A DNA stretch of 64,000 nucleotides from Epiperipatus broadwayi (Eukaryota > Onychophora > Udeonychophora > Euonychophora > Peripatidae). The notes beneath the pieces are model-generated. The model was not told where the DNA came from. It made no database searches and saw nothing but the letters and a program-made list of their open reading frames with translations. A program made the translations under genes and the position numbers. Positions 50,632-61,765 of this stretch are shown piece after piece. The stretch is taken from positions 62,001-126,000 of the forward strand of contig JAQFVV010000499.1 of the NCBI GenBank assembly GCA_028023455.1, given 5' to 3'. The number at the start of each line of letters is the position of its first letter. The stretch's first letter is position 1.

Positions 50632-50672
50632 CACACATTCCTGCGCTGGTGGTTAATCCGCGGAATTGTGTG
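50632..50672 (+). other. Hairpin 2 with the identical loop
   Basis: Stem CACACATTCCTGCG / CGCGGAATTGTGTG (13 pairs with two single-base bulges) closes the same 13-base loop CTGGTGGTTAATC. Outside the innermost pairs its stem sequence differs from hairpin 1, yet it is still self-complementary. Confidence 0.6.
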
Positions 50673-50679
50673 ATTATAC

Positions 50680-53600
50680 GTATTACTTTATGATGGTGTT
50701 TAAATACACAAAACGTTTAGTATTATTTAATTCCTACGTGTAGATGAATGCATCCACAGGAATATGTTTTGCTTCACAGATATAAGTTGGGCAAAGTATT
50801 TTAGTTAATCTGCTAAATCATCTTCTTCATTTGTAAGCATAATTTATCGGTTAGATTATTAAATGGTAGCAGGACATTCTATTCAAGTACTTCATAATAA
50901 TTAACTGTTGGTTGATTATTATTAACCGGAACGTAAGTTTAAATTGTCACTTTAATTAATGATTACATTATAGCTAAATCATACAGACATCATATTATTT
51001 ATTATATTATTATAGGTGTACAGTAGGGATTTATTGAATCTGGAAATGACGTTAAATATTTCATGAGTTTGATGCTGAATTTCGTATAATCTCATCAATA
51101 TTCATTATATTAGATTGAAATAAGGTATGATTAGATTTTAAAACTGTACCTATGAGATGTTATTGAAGAAAGTCAATGGAATTATCATTTATTTATTTTA
51201 TTTGTTTATTTATGTTTTATTTAGAATATTGAAATTAATTACTTATTGTTCATAAATTTGTAAATAAACGTTGATTTATAATTAAACTTACTGTGCCGTT
51301 GCTATGTGTCATTCATAACATCAGAAATCATAAACTTTGGATAGAGCATACATTGAAGAGCATACATTGAATTACATATTATCGTCAACATGATATAAGA
51401 GTTTATAAATATTTTTTTTGAGAAAACATTTAGATGCTTTTTGTCTTTGGTAGTTTATGATGAGTAAGGTACAATAAAATCCCATTTACCTTTTCCATCA
51501 TTGTGGCTTTGCATAGTTGATTCTAGTATAAAATACAAATTAATTATTAAACTTGTGAACAGATTTACCAAATAATGACATGATTAAATATATTTACTTA
51601 ACGTTTTTAAATTGTCATTTGTCAGTATAATAAGAGTCTCAGTAATATGATAAACTATAAAATCAGAACCCAAGTATTTATGTTTATTTATTGCAAAGCT
51701 TTACCTGGACTAGCATTTGTATTAAAAATCATATAGATGGTTTAAAATTTCATAATCTTATGTAGTTCCACAAATTATGCCATCTTGTACATGGTCGGCC
51801 ATCGGGTCTCATACCATAAAAATCGCAAATTAAGGTTTAAAAGTAATAACATTGCACTTATAATTTGTTTAATGTGTTTTATAATAATACTATGATAGGT
51901 CTTCGCGGTATACCCTGGCTGCGATCAAATAAATTGTAAAAAAGTTTATGTTAGATCATTAGTTTGGTCTATGGTAAGTTGCTCCAAATGTTGATTGTGG
52001 TCTTTGGTGCATAAAATAGATAGCATGATATGCTTTTGGTTACAGCTCTTAATAGCTGACAATAATTGAGTGGGAATTGATCAGTGATCAAGGTTACAAT
52101 TCTTAGTGCACTTACGTTACGTAGTTGGGACCACACAATTAACGGTTACAATTTATAATGCCGCAACGTGTTCGGCACGAGAGGTAGATGAGGGGCAAGC
52201 GAATGGTTGGCCATTAGCTGGCCATCAAGAATTTACGGTTACAATATATATATATAATTCATGGAAAGAATTGTCTCTATCTGATGCAAGTAAATATATA
52301 TAAATAATCTATCTAAGAATTACTAAATGAAAATGAATACATATATATATATATCAATTTCTAATTTCAAATGCATGTGAAGCAAACAAAATGAATAGGA
52401 AAAACTGCACAATAAAAATCTACATAGTAAATTTATATAGCTATGTGCACATTTTGTTAGACTTACACATTAATGATTTTTATCTTCAGAACAACGCAAA
52501 TTTTAATTGTACTAAAATTAAACTATTAAGAAAAATAATCAAAAACTTCTTATATTTCTTTTTTTTTTAAACTTTTTATTTTTAGAAGATAAATTGACTT
52601 TATACTAAATAATGATTATTTTACATGTTAGAAATTATGACAGGGTTTTTTAAAAACACTTTATGAAGGGAAAAAAATAAAATTTTTAGAAATAAACATT
52701 CTTTTAATCTGAACTATTTAAAATAAAACAATATTATAGTTTTTGCAGAAAATAAAAGATTTAAATTTTCAAAAACCCACTACATATCAAATTCACTGAC
52801 AAAAATCAAGTTTTATAATGTCTAAGTACTAAAATAAGTAAATATAAAAGGTACATAAGTGCATTAATCATCTCAATTAAATTATAAATATGTGACTTGT
52901 TTATAAAACATAAGTTTATAAAATATAAGTGACTTATTTATAAAATAATTGTTACTCTTAAGGCCAATTAAAAATTTGGCTGAGTTGATATTTTCTTTCA
53001 AGTAGAATTATACATATATGTATGTACATTTGTGTGATAGAGCTCTTTAGTGGTTTCAGGTAAAGTCTTTTTATTTACTAGTTTTCAATATTCATCCAAA
53101 TCTGATATGTTTTTAAGTAGATTTGGTATTATTTTTTTCTTTATTATTGAGAAGCATTGTTTGTTTAACTGCATATGTGAAGATAAGTGGAATTGGATCA
53201 AATTCAGCAAGTAGAGATGGACATTTTAATGGTTATGGGTTACATGCCATAGGAAGTTTGTTCATGTGGCAGTTAGCAATACATCCTTTTTAGTTCAGCT
53301 GCTGATAAAGGTACAGTATATAATATGTTAAGAAAGCCAAAAAATGACTAAAAATAAAAGCAGAATAAAAATTATTTTCAGCTGGTCTTTTTATATGATC
53401 ACTTTGCAAAACACTTTTCTTCTTTAATTAATTATCCCATATATTTATAAAATTTGTTAATTATATAATCTAGTAATTATCTTAATTACCCCGGTTACAA
53501 AATTCTTTAATTAAACCAACCTACATGTTTATGTAATTCTTTAATTAAACAAGATCACATGTTTATAGATGACATCTAGCCATGTTAATCTTAAAATATA

Positions 53601-54025
53601 TTTGATATTTTTAAAACTTAGAAAGAAATTGATTTTTCTAGAATTTTAATAATAATACATCTGCATATGAATTTGCATAAAATTTGCATTAATATTATAG
53701 TTATTAATCAAATATAAATCACCATGAATATGGGATTATAAACTGTCCCAAAAGCACTTGGTGGTAAATTTTGATAATTTCACTTACAATTAATAGCTTC
53801 ATTATCTGTGCGCAGAGCACACACACACACATATATATATATATTAAAAATAATTGAGTAAATTTTATGAATCATTAGTTAATTAAGCCTGTTCCTATAA
53901 CATAAATTCTAAAACAGCTTTATTTGAAAATACATATAGTTAAAAATAAATCAGTTTCTTTATTTTTTAAAAATTAAAATAAAGATGTAAAAAATGAATT
54001 TTTTAAAATAATACTTTTATATAAA
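50680..54025. other. Mostly repeat-poor intergenic DNA
   Basis: GGTTACAAT recurs at 52092, 52141 and 52238 around a locally G+C-richer patch (52100-52230) with a 65-codon frame that repeats TVTIYN. I see no domain in it. A 35-bp tandem duplication with AATTCTTTAATTAAAC lies at about 53500-53568. (AC)n(AT)n occurs at 53820-53843. Confidence 0.35.
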
Positions 54026-54027
54026 TA

Positions 54028-54346
54028 GATGACTAAAAAGCATAAAATAACAATCCCCTTTGGTTAATTTGCCATTCTTGTAAAATATTGAGGATCTTAA
54101 TAATCTACACTTATTATAAAATAATTGGAAATTGCAGGAATATTGTCATTTCATAAAAACATTTCAGGTTCTAATAAATCATAAAAATCAAAAAGGTGTG
54201 AAATGCTTTTATGAAATGACAATATTCCTGTAACCCAATTGTTTTATAACAAGTCTTGATTTTTAAGATCTCTCATATTTTACATGAATGGCAATGAACC
54301 AAAAGAGGATTATTCTGTTATTTTGTACTTTTTAGTCAGCTGTTTA
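54028..54346. mobile_element. Imperfect palindrome, about 135-bp arms
   Basis: Left arm 54028-54165 and right arm about 54204-54346 are inverted copies. Blocks are GACTAAAAAG, AAAATAACA, TTTGGTT-ATT-GCCATTC, TGTAAAATAT and GGAATATTGTCATTTCATAAAA with their complements. The loop is about 38 bases. No frame. Arms differ by numerous small indels, so it is old. Foldback or MITE-like. Confidence 0.7.
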
Positions 54347-54371
54347 CATAAAAGCATTATAATAATAATAA

Positions 54372-54595
54372 TCAGCCATTAAGCTAAATGCACATGTGCT
54401 TTGTAGATTTTAACAATAAATGAATACTCTCACTTTCCAAACACAAGATAAAGTCTTTGTGAAAAGGTAGAATTAATTTGAATGAGTCCATCTATCCTTT
54501 CATTCCAAATGTTTAAGTATGGGAAAATCTTAAGCATTTGGAAATGAGGGCATGAAGATATTAAACAATCACTTTAAATTACATTGAAACATTTA
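54372..54595 (+). repeat. Diverged single unit of the 14.8-kb foldback family
   Basis: CAGCC-TT-AAGCTAA, GCACATGTGC, AATAAATGAATACT, and finally CACTTTAAATTAC align in order with 14815-15010. The unit is single here, not inverted-dimeric. It also contains a 17-18 bp hairpin (54501-54517 with 54529-54546, core CCAAATG). Confidence 0.55.
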
Positions 54596-54730
54596 GACAA
54601 TAAAATTCTTTGCAACATAAAAATTATTTAATAATAAGACATGAAAATAAAATATATCCTCTAATGAATGAATTCTAAATTTAAATATGTGATTATCTAC
54701 TATATAAAAATATTTATGTATTGGCTTTTT

Positions 54731-54880
54731 AATTAATTTAATTAAGTAAATAAATGAATATTAATAAAATTTTATTCTACAAATGTAATTTTTTCATCAG
54801 ATATATTTTAATTAATTTAATAATGAAATCAATATTAACAAAATTTTATTCTACAGATGCAATATTTTCATTGACTCAGT
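54731..54880 (+). repeat. Diverged tandem repeat, about 75-80 bp period
   Basis: AATTAATTTAA ... AAAATTTTATTCTACARATG occurs at 54731-54790 and 54810-54860. Confidence 0.65.
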
Positions 54881-55031
54881 TGTTAAGGAGTTTTCTTTGG
54901 AAGTGTTTTGATTCTGAATGGGGCTAGATTGTTTTTAATTGTTCAAAAATGTGGACATACCAACAGAAACACAGACAAGGCAATTTAATTTTAAAAGCTT
55001 TTAATTAACTTAATTTGACTTTAATCACAGA

Positions 55032-55819
55032 TCGTTATCAATATGTAAACAATGAGGATTGCCAATTCCTCTACAAGCTTTGTGATAAATGCTTAGCCAG
55101 AGCCAGCCCTTACTCAATAGATAACTTTTAGATAAATGCTTGGCTTTGGGTTGGTATTTTTAGATCTAATGTCTGAATCTGCCCTGACACCTCTCTGAAG
55201 AGTGCCAAAGTATGAAACCATGGTAAGGGATTTGGGGAGGGATTCCTGACAGAGATATTTTAAGTGCTGGCTCTAGCTAAGCATTTATCACAAAGCTTGT
55301 AGAGGAATTGGCAATCCTCATTGTTTATAACTTACAAGCTTAAGAAATAGGGTCATGTGATCTATGACTCTTATTTTGACTATTTATAGTCTCTACCATA
55401 AGTCTTATGCAATTTTATATTGCTAAGACTACTAATATATGGTATGGCTGAAGATCTATCAGCCCCATATAGCTATTTGAGTTGGATAGCTGGGTTTGAA
55501 GATGTGTAGATGTCTGAAAATTTCATATTTTCCACTCAATAGATACTTTTAGATAAGTGCTTGGCTTTGGGTTGGTATTTTTAGATCTATTGTCTGAACC
55601 TACCCTGACACCTCTCTGAGGAGTGTCAAAGCACGAAACTATGGTCGGGGATTGGGGGAGGGGGTCCTAACAGAGATATTTTAAGTGCTGGCTCTGGCTA
55701 AGCATTTATCACAAAGCTTGTAGAGGAATTGGCAATCCTCATTGTTTATAACTTACAAGCTTAAGAGATAGGGTCATGTGATCTATGACTCTTATTTTGA
55801 CTATTCGTTATCAATATGT
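55032..55819 (+). mobile_element. 758-bp compound insertion with 15-bp TSD
   Basis: The insert is 55047-55804, flanked by TCGTTATCAATATGT at 55032-55046 and 55805-55819. A 271-272 bp unit is present twice in direct orientation (55112-55383, 55534-55804), separated by 150 bp. Before the first unit, about 55048-55106 is an inverted copy of the GGCTCTAGCTAAGCATTTAT ... AATCCTCATTGTTT part of the unit. The layout is an inverted 5' piece, unit, spacer, unit. The two units differ at a modest number of positions. No frame was found. A 15-bp duplication fits LINE-mediated retroposition better than typical DNA transposases, but the mover is unknown. Confidence 0.8.
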
Positions 55820-56852
55820 GTCTGCTTATACAATATAAACATATGTAATAAAAAACACAATCTAAATTATGAAATCTCAATTTGATTCACAACTGACAAC
55901 TATTACATTTATAAAATAAATTATAGATTGAGATAGGCTACTATCTATATCAATATATATATATATAAGAAAATTCTGGAAGCTTAATAAAAAGATAATA
56001 GCAGAGCTACATTAACTGTATACAGCAAAATAGAAATCATTTCTATGCTAATACAACATTTATAACTTCATTATTTCAAATATCCATAAAAGCTAATAGG
56101 AATAAATTCACAGTAAACTCTTCTCTTCATTCATATAAATGCACATGGATAACAATAAACATATTTACTACAAATAAATATTATTATAATAATAAATTCT
56201 TATTACTCAACAATTTTTTCTCATTCACTTTATTTCAAGAATTAAAGTCATAAAATAATTTCAGATATTTCCAATAACAATATACTTTAAGTCATTTCCA
56301 AACGAGATATCTAATTGTGCATTATAAATGTACATTCACATATTTTATGCACCAATGTTCAATAAATTCTATTTTAATAATTAAGAAAGCGATTTAGTCC
56401 TAACAAATTTATAAAGATAAATATTTTTTGTTTAATCTACTTAGGAAGCACATTTTATTTAATCTTTTCTATTTTTTTATATATATAAAATCATCTTGTA
56501 CTTTAAATAAAATAATCACTTCTGTCTGAAAGTTCATAAAAATAATGTACAAAATAATATGTCACTATTATAGAGCATTATATTTCAAAAGAATTTTTTT
56601 TACTTTTTTTTCAACCGCAATTTTCTTATCACTTAACACTATTAGTGACATAATTACTTTCCCCACCAGTTTAAATATTTACTTGAATGTTAAAGTGTAT
56701 TTTAACCAGCTCAAAAAAATATAAATATAACAGAAAACTTATTAAATAATACAAATAAATATAAGAAGGTTATCGTAAAAAATATACATATTTCTTTGTT
56801 CTAATAAAATTAAACTAAGAGTAAATAAAAGGAAAAAAAGAAAAAACAAATT
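55820..56852. other. A+T-rich intergenic DNA
   Basis: No gene, RNA or repeat recognised. Confidence 0.45.
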
Positions 56853-56974
56853 ACATTGGTATTTTTTTTTTCCATATGTCATAGCATCGGCCGGGTCGCG
56901 AACCCACATCCGTCTGCAACCAACTATTTGCTTGCAAGGCAGCTGCGATGACCTCCCGGCTAACAACATTGGTA
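56853..56974 (-). mobile_element. tRNA-only mini-SINE with 9-bp TSD, copy 1
   Basis: A 104-bp insert (56862-56965) on the minus strand is flanked by ACATTGGTA at 56853-56861 and 56966-56974. It consists of a tRNA-like body with an A-box region (GGGAGGTCATCGCAG), an anticodon-arm-like TGCCTTGCAAGCA, a long variable-region-like stretch and a B box GGGTTCGCGACCC (56905-56893), then GGCCGATGCTATGAC and an A run as tail. The long variable region suggests a class II (Ser/Leu-like) ancestor, but the arms are degenerate. It lacks the extra SINE body usual in animals. Confidence 0.8.
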
Positions 56975-57808
56975 ATTTATATAGCAAAATCTTCAAAATC
57001 TGATTTTCTTTAAGATTTTATAAATGTCTGATTAAAAAATAAAATTATAAATAAATAACTTATAGTTTTGCTATGTAGTTTAGATTTCTAATCAATAATT
57101 GAATACTCATTTAAAATGTCTCTGAATAATACCATATTTAAAATATTGCCGGCAATTTTATATTTTCTATACAAAGTACTATATTTGATAAAAATCTCAG
57201 TCTTGTAAATTTTCCTATATTGACTAATTCTGGTAGTTGGTTCAGGGATGTTTAATAGTAGGAAAGTAAGGAAGGCAATACACAGGACACCACTTTGTCT
57301 GAGGCTGACAATCCGACAAAGAGAAATCCTAAAAGTTTATAATTTATTCACTCATGTCTTCTTTTCCCTATCATCATAGATTTTAATTAGCATTAAAGAT
57401 TTTCTGATACTTCACAGTGGTTCTTTTCCAAGCTATATTTTTTGTAGAGGGAAATAACACAAATTATTGCCTAGAACTGGAAGCAGGAGGAATGCATAAC
57501 ATAAGTATTTTTAGTCTTTTTTAACATCCTAGCAGTTTTCTGCTATCTTGTTTTCAAAAACATATTTACCAAAATAGACTTAACCTTTGATAATGAACTT
57601 TAATTACACTATGATTTTTTGTTACTTTTTAAAAATATATTTTTAATTAAAAAAAAACTATTTTAAATTTATTTTGAATTAAATTACGTGGGAAACTTTA
57701 CTTTTACAATTATTCAGACATGCACACATTAATAATTTAATGTGTCTCTCTGTATAGATGTTAACATTACTATCTTTTAAGTTTAATTAAAATTTCTACT
57801 CTTTTCTC
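56975..57808. other. A+T-rich intergenic DNA between the two mini-SINEs
   Basis: No gene or repeat recognised. Confidence 0.45.
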
Positions 57809-57937
57809 TGCCCAATTTTTTTTCTTCGTGGGTCAAAGCATCGGCTGGGAAACGAACCCGCGAACCCGGGACAACTGCTTGTAAGGCGGCTTTTCTGACC
57901 ACTCGACCACCAATGCTTAACTTCTGTGCCCAATTTT
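57809..57937 (-). mobile_element. tRNA-only mini-SINE with 11-bp TSD, copy 2
   Basis: An insert of about 107 bp (57820-57926) on the minus strand is flanked by TGCCCAATTTT at 57809-57819 and 57927-57937. The 5' AGCATTG can pair with the 3' CGATGCT as an acceptor stem (7 pairs, one T-G). It then has an A-box-like TGGTCGAGTGG, an anticodon-arm-like GCCTTACAAGC and two overlapping B-box-like motifs (GGGTTCGCGGGTTCG then TTTCCC; main box at 57859-57847). It ends in a short tail GAAGAAAAAAAA. The shared 3' end CCGATGCT-TGAC links it to copy 1. Confidence 0.8.
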
Positions 57938-58477
57938 GGAAATTGATTGAAGAATTCTATTCAAATAACCAAATTAGGGTTTCTTTAAATATATATTTTA
58001 ATCAGATAAAAATCAATTAATAAAATTAGCTTTTGGGCCCATCTTTTTATCACTGCAGTAAATTGCACAGGGCAAAACTATTTATACAGCCACTTATCTG
58101 GTATGTCATGTGATACTCAAAAATTTTAATAATAGGTTTAGTCCATTAATTACATTCAAACAGCAACTGATATTATTATTATCTATTAATTTATTTAGTT
58201 GAAAATCAATCCAGAAATCTTCAACTCTATCTTTGGTTGTTCTACTAGAGGGCTAAATAAAAACAATGCATAAAGAAAACATTATATATTCTAATATTAC
58301 TATGACTAATTGTGCAGGATGTATGACTTTCCACATAATTAAGCTGTTAATACAATTTAATTATCTCTCTTTTTTTTTTAAAATGTCATATTTTCTGCTG
58401 AATAAATTTTTGCTTACATCTTGTTATTTATTAGTATAATCTTTTATTCTATCACCTTCATGCCATCCAATATAAGC
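57938..58477. other. A+T-rich intergenic DNA
   Basis: No gene or repeat recognised. Confidence 0.45.
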
Positions 58478-58562
58478 TCTAATAATCAATAGATACCAGA
58501 TGGCAATGCTTAATAAATATATGTCCAGGGTTGTCTATACAAATATTCCCAGACTAGTTTGT
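58478..58562 (-). repeat. Family U, inverted partial copy
   Basis: On the minus strand it reads CACAAACTAGTCTGGGAATA, TTTGTATAGAC, ATTTATTAAGC and CATCTGGTATCTATTGATTA, matching the 3' part of the units at 58.8 and 59.3 kb. Its closeness to the next copy makes a partial inverted pair. Confidence 0.65.
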
Positions 58563-58582
58563 GAAAAACTTTTGAATTTTTT

Positions 58583-58870
58583 GAGCTAAAACAAATAGGC
58601 TCAGAGTGAAAAAATTAATGTTTTTGATTTAGGGTGGTGGTTTGATAGAATAACAAAAAGATTTTTAAATGACTTCTAGTGAAAAGATGCACTAGATTCA
58701 AGATCTAAGTGCACTATTCAATAAAATCTGAAAAGTTCATTATTGATGAAATCTATTAGCTGGAAACAACTTTGGGGATATTTGGATAAAATATCACAGG
58801 ATAGAGATTTATTAATTATTACATTTGGTACCTATTGATTACTAAAGGTTACATTATATGGCATAAAGGT
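58583..58870 (+). repeat. Family U, old copy
   Basis: It contains AATAGGCTCAGA, TTAATGTTTTTGATTTAG, ATGCACTAGATTCAAGATCT, TGATGAAATC, GGGGATATTTGGATAAAATA and CTATTGATTACTAAAG, in the same order as the copy at 59053-59310 and the arms of the 2.9-kb insertion. Confidence 0.65.
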
Positions 58871-59052
58871 GAGAATAAAAGATTACACTAACAAATAACA
58901 AGGTGTAAGCAAAGGTAATATGATTAGTTTGTCATGTAATGTCTTAATAGTATTGCACAATTTCTGCCAAAAAATAAAGTGTCTAAGATTATTAAAAAAC
59001 AAAGGCTATCATAATATATAGAAATTGATTTGGTTTCATATCTATATAATTA

Positions 59053-59310
59053 TGCAAAAAAATAGGTTAAGATTAAAAAAATAAATGTTTTTAGGTTTAG
59101 ATTGGTAGTGTGACAGTAAAACAACAAGGTAAAAAATGGTTTCTAGGAGAAGACCTAAGTACATTGTTAAAAAAAATCCAAATAAGCTCTACACTAATGA
59201 AATCCACAAGACAGAAAATAGTCTTGTGATATTTGTATAGGAAAGCACTGGATAGGGATTTATTAAGTATTAAAATCTGGCATCTATTGATTATTAAAGC
59301 TTATAGTAAT
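59053..59310 (+). repeat. Family U, old copy
   Basis: AATAGGTTAAGATTAAAAAA, AATGTTTTTAGGTTTAG, AATGAAATCCACAAGACAGA, AATAGTCTTGTGATATTTGT and CATCTATTGATTATTAAAG align with 58583-58870. Confidence 0.65.
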
Positions 59311-60959
59311 GAGAATAGATTATGCTTTCATTTATTTGTCAACATGAGGATTACTGTATAGAAAGTCTCTTTAATATGGAATCATTTTTAACAAAATAAA
59401 ATTAAAAAATTAACTATTTTTTTAAAGTGAGTTAAATTTTTCATAATTTATGATAGTTTGCAATCTTAAAAATTATCCAAATTTGAAATCAAGTAATCAA
59501 TAAAAAATTTATTTGAAAAAATAATAGATCAGCCATTAATGACTAACCCACAAGGAAGGATGATATGTAAAATTTCAAATTAGTTTCTACAATATTAATG
59601 TGAAGATTCATTTCATCCAAACTCTGTTCATATGGTAATTAATATTCTCTAGAAAAGATTTCCATTATTTTCTTCTGTAGTAATTAATAGCATTAAATCA
59701 AGTTCTTACCTTTAATATTTCAGCACCATATTCTATGCAAAAATTTTACCTTGGAAATTCCTATAAAATAATATAACATTGATTTTTCAGACATAATCAT
59801 ATAAGACAGAATCAAAATTATTTTCTGAGACTTCTCAATAATATGATAAATCATTATACATTTCATCAATACTTCACTATGGAATCTCTATTATATTTGT
59901 TGAAATATTTTTTTATTTCCATAAATAATCAGAATCTATACTATTTTTAAAATCAATGTAGTTTATTATTCTTTAACATTTTTACTCGTGCTATATAAAA
60001 ATTTCTCAATCAAGCAAAAGTAATATAATAATATATAAATCAGCAGGTATGATTCAGGAGATTAGATATGTTAATGATTGATAGTTAATCACATTTAAGC
60101 TCTAAAAGATAAAATTCAATGCATCCATCAGCAGATTTTTGTTTATATTAAATATTTAGTTTAGTACAACATTGATATAAGAAGTAAAAATGCTTATAAA
60201 CACTAATCACAAACCATATTTATTACAGAATCTGAAAAATATTGTTATAGATCAATGCACAGCTAATATTTCCTTTTATAGAATTAATACAAATCAGATG
60301 AAAACAGATATATGGTTGAGCTACAGAAGATGTTTAATAGGTACTAGTGATGAATTAGCAGTTATTTCCAGATCAAAACTTTGGGACCCTCTTGAAATAG
60401 CTCCCATTGATTGTGGAATCAATAAAAATCTTTACAAAAATTATTAGAAACATAACATAAATCCTCCAGATAATGTTCAGCTACCACAGATTTCCTAAGC
60501 ATTACCAATCATTAAATCTAGGCATAGTAATAGTATGGTCATGAGTATTTTTTAAAAACCAAATATAACACACCATGAGTTATGGCAGAGCATCATTTTT
60601 GCAAAATACTAACAGTATAATGATTATTTAATGGTCTGTGGCTAAAATTTAAACATTATATTGTTAGTTTTTTAAATGATAATCTTAGAGTCAATTTCCA
60701 TTAAAAGTATTGCACAACAACACATCACTTATACCACACAACAGTGACAATAAAAAATCCAATTAACTTCATTTACCAGATCAACAACTCATCAATGGAT
60801 AACCCAATATTGTAAAATACTGGTCTTATGGCAGTCTTTCTACAAATATGGTTATTTTGTGTTAAATTTGTAATGCATATATTAAAAATTCATTGTATTA
60901 ACTAATAGAAGTTTATTATAAAATGAAACTGAGATTCCCCCCTCCCCCCAAAAAAAATA
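59311..60959. other. A+T-rich intergenic DNA
   Basis: An 85-codon plus frame (60190-60447) has less skewed composition than most here (NTNQMKTDIWLSYRRCLIGT ...). I recognise no domain, and it has no visible partner, splice context or repeat copy, so I do not call it a gene. A C-rich/A-rich run lies at 60936-60970. Confidence 0.4.
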
Positions 60960-61765
60960 AAAAAATAAAAACCCATTAAAATTTATAAATGTAATAAATT
61001 TTACAATAAGATTGCAGCCATTTTTCAATCTCAGAGCATTATATACAATCATGATTATGAAAAAAAGTCATTAAAAGTCATTCATCATTTAGCAAACTTT
61101 ACAATATGGCATCTCGGCAACTTAAATAATCATGTTTATTAATAACAATTCTTCAATTTATATTAAAAGCACATGCATTTTATATTTTGCTTTATTATTT
61201 CTTCTGAATTTGATTTATACATTTCACATAATAAAATGTTTTTTAAAGATAATGCTAGAAGTTTTATACAATTTAAGAACATTTATAAAGTTGATATGAG
61301 AGGTCTAGATCTACTGATAATAAAATTGCTATTATAATTCCATGGGAAAACAAAATTATTGGTGACAAAGAATATTGCCTAGAGCACATTTAATAGTGAT
61401 GAAAGTCAAAATTTTGCTATTTATTTTATTTTAAAAGTTAAGATACAGTACAGTAAGTTTTATTATTATTTGTATTTTTTGAATGAATGTGAATGAGTGA
61501 GCATATATATATATATAAACAAATGAATTTTCTCAATTATTATTATTTATAATTTTTTTTTATACAATAAGCTTACTTTAAATGTGCATATTATACATAT
61601 AAAAAACATCTGGGTTATGTATTTGCACATGTTGAAAAGTTTTGTATACCTAGAGTTCTATAAATGAGGTATACTCTATTGTATTTAAAACTTATCAACA
61701 AAACATGAGCTATTTTACATAATGTACATGAGGAAGTCATGGAATAAAATATAATGGATATTACT
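60960..61765 (+). repeat. Family R, copy 3 (uninterrupted at the LINE site)
   Basis: CCCATTAAAATTTATAAATG, GCAGCCATTTTTCAATCTCAGAGCA, AAAAGCACATGCATTTTAT, GAGCACATTTAATAGTGATG and GTTGAAAAGTTTTGTATACC are shared with copies 1 and 2. At 61685-61700 it reads through the point where copy 2 is split by the LINE, giving the empty site. Confidence 0.6.

Noticed and set aside
60190-60447. 85-codon frame with ordinary-looking composition
   Set aside because: No motif, no promoter or splice context, no second copy. Kept only as a note.
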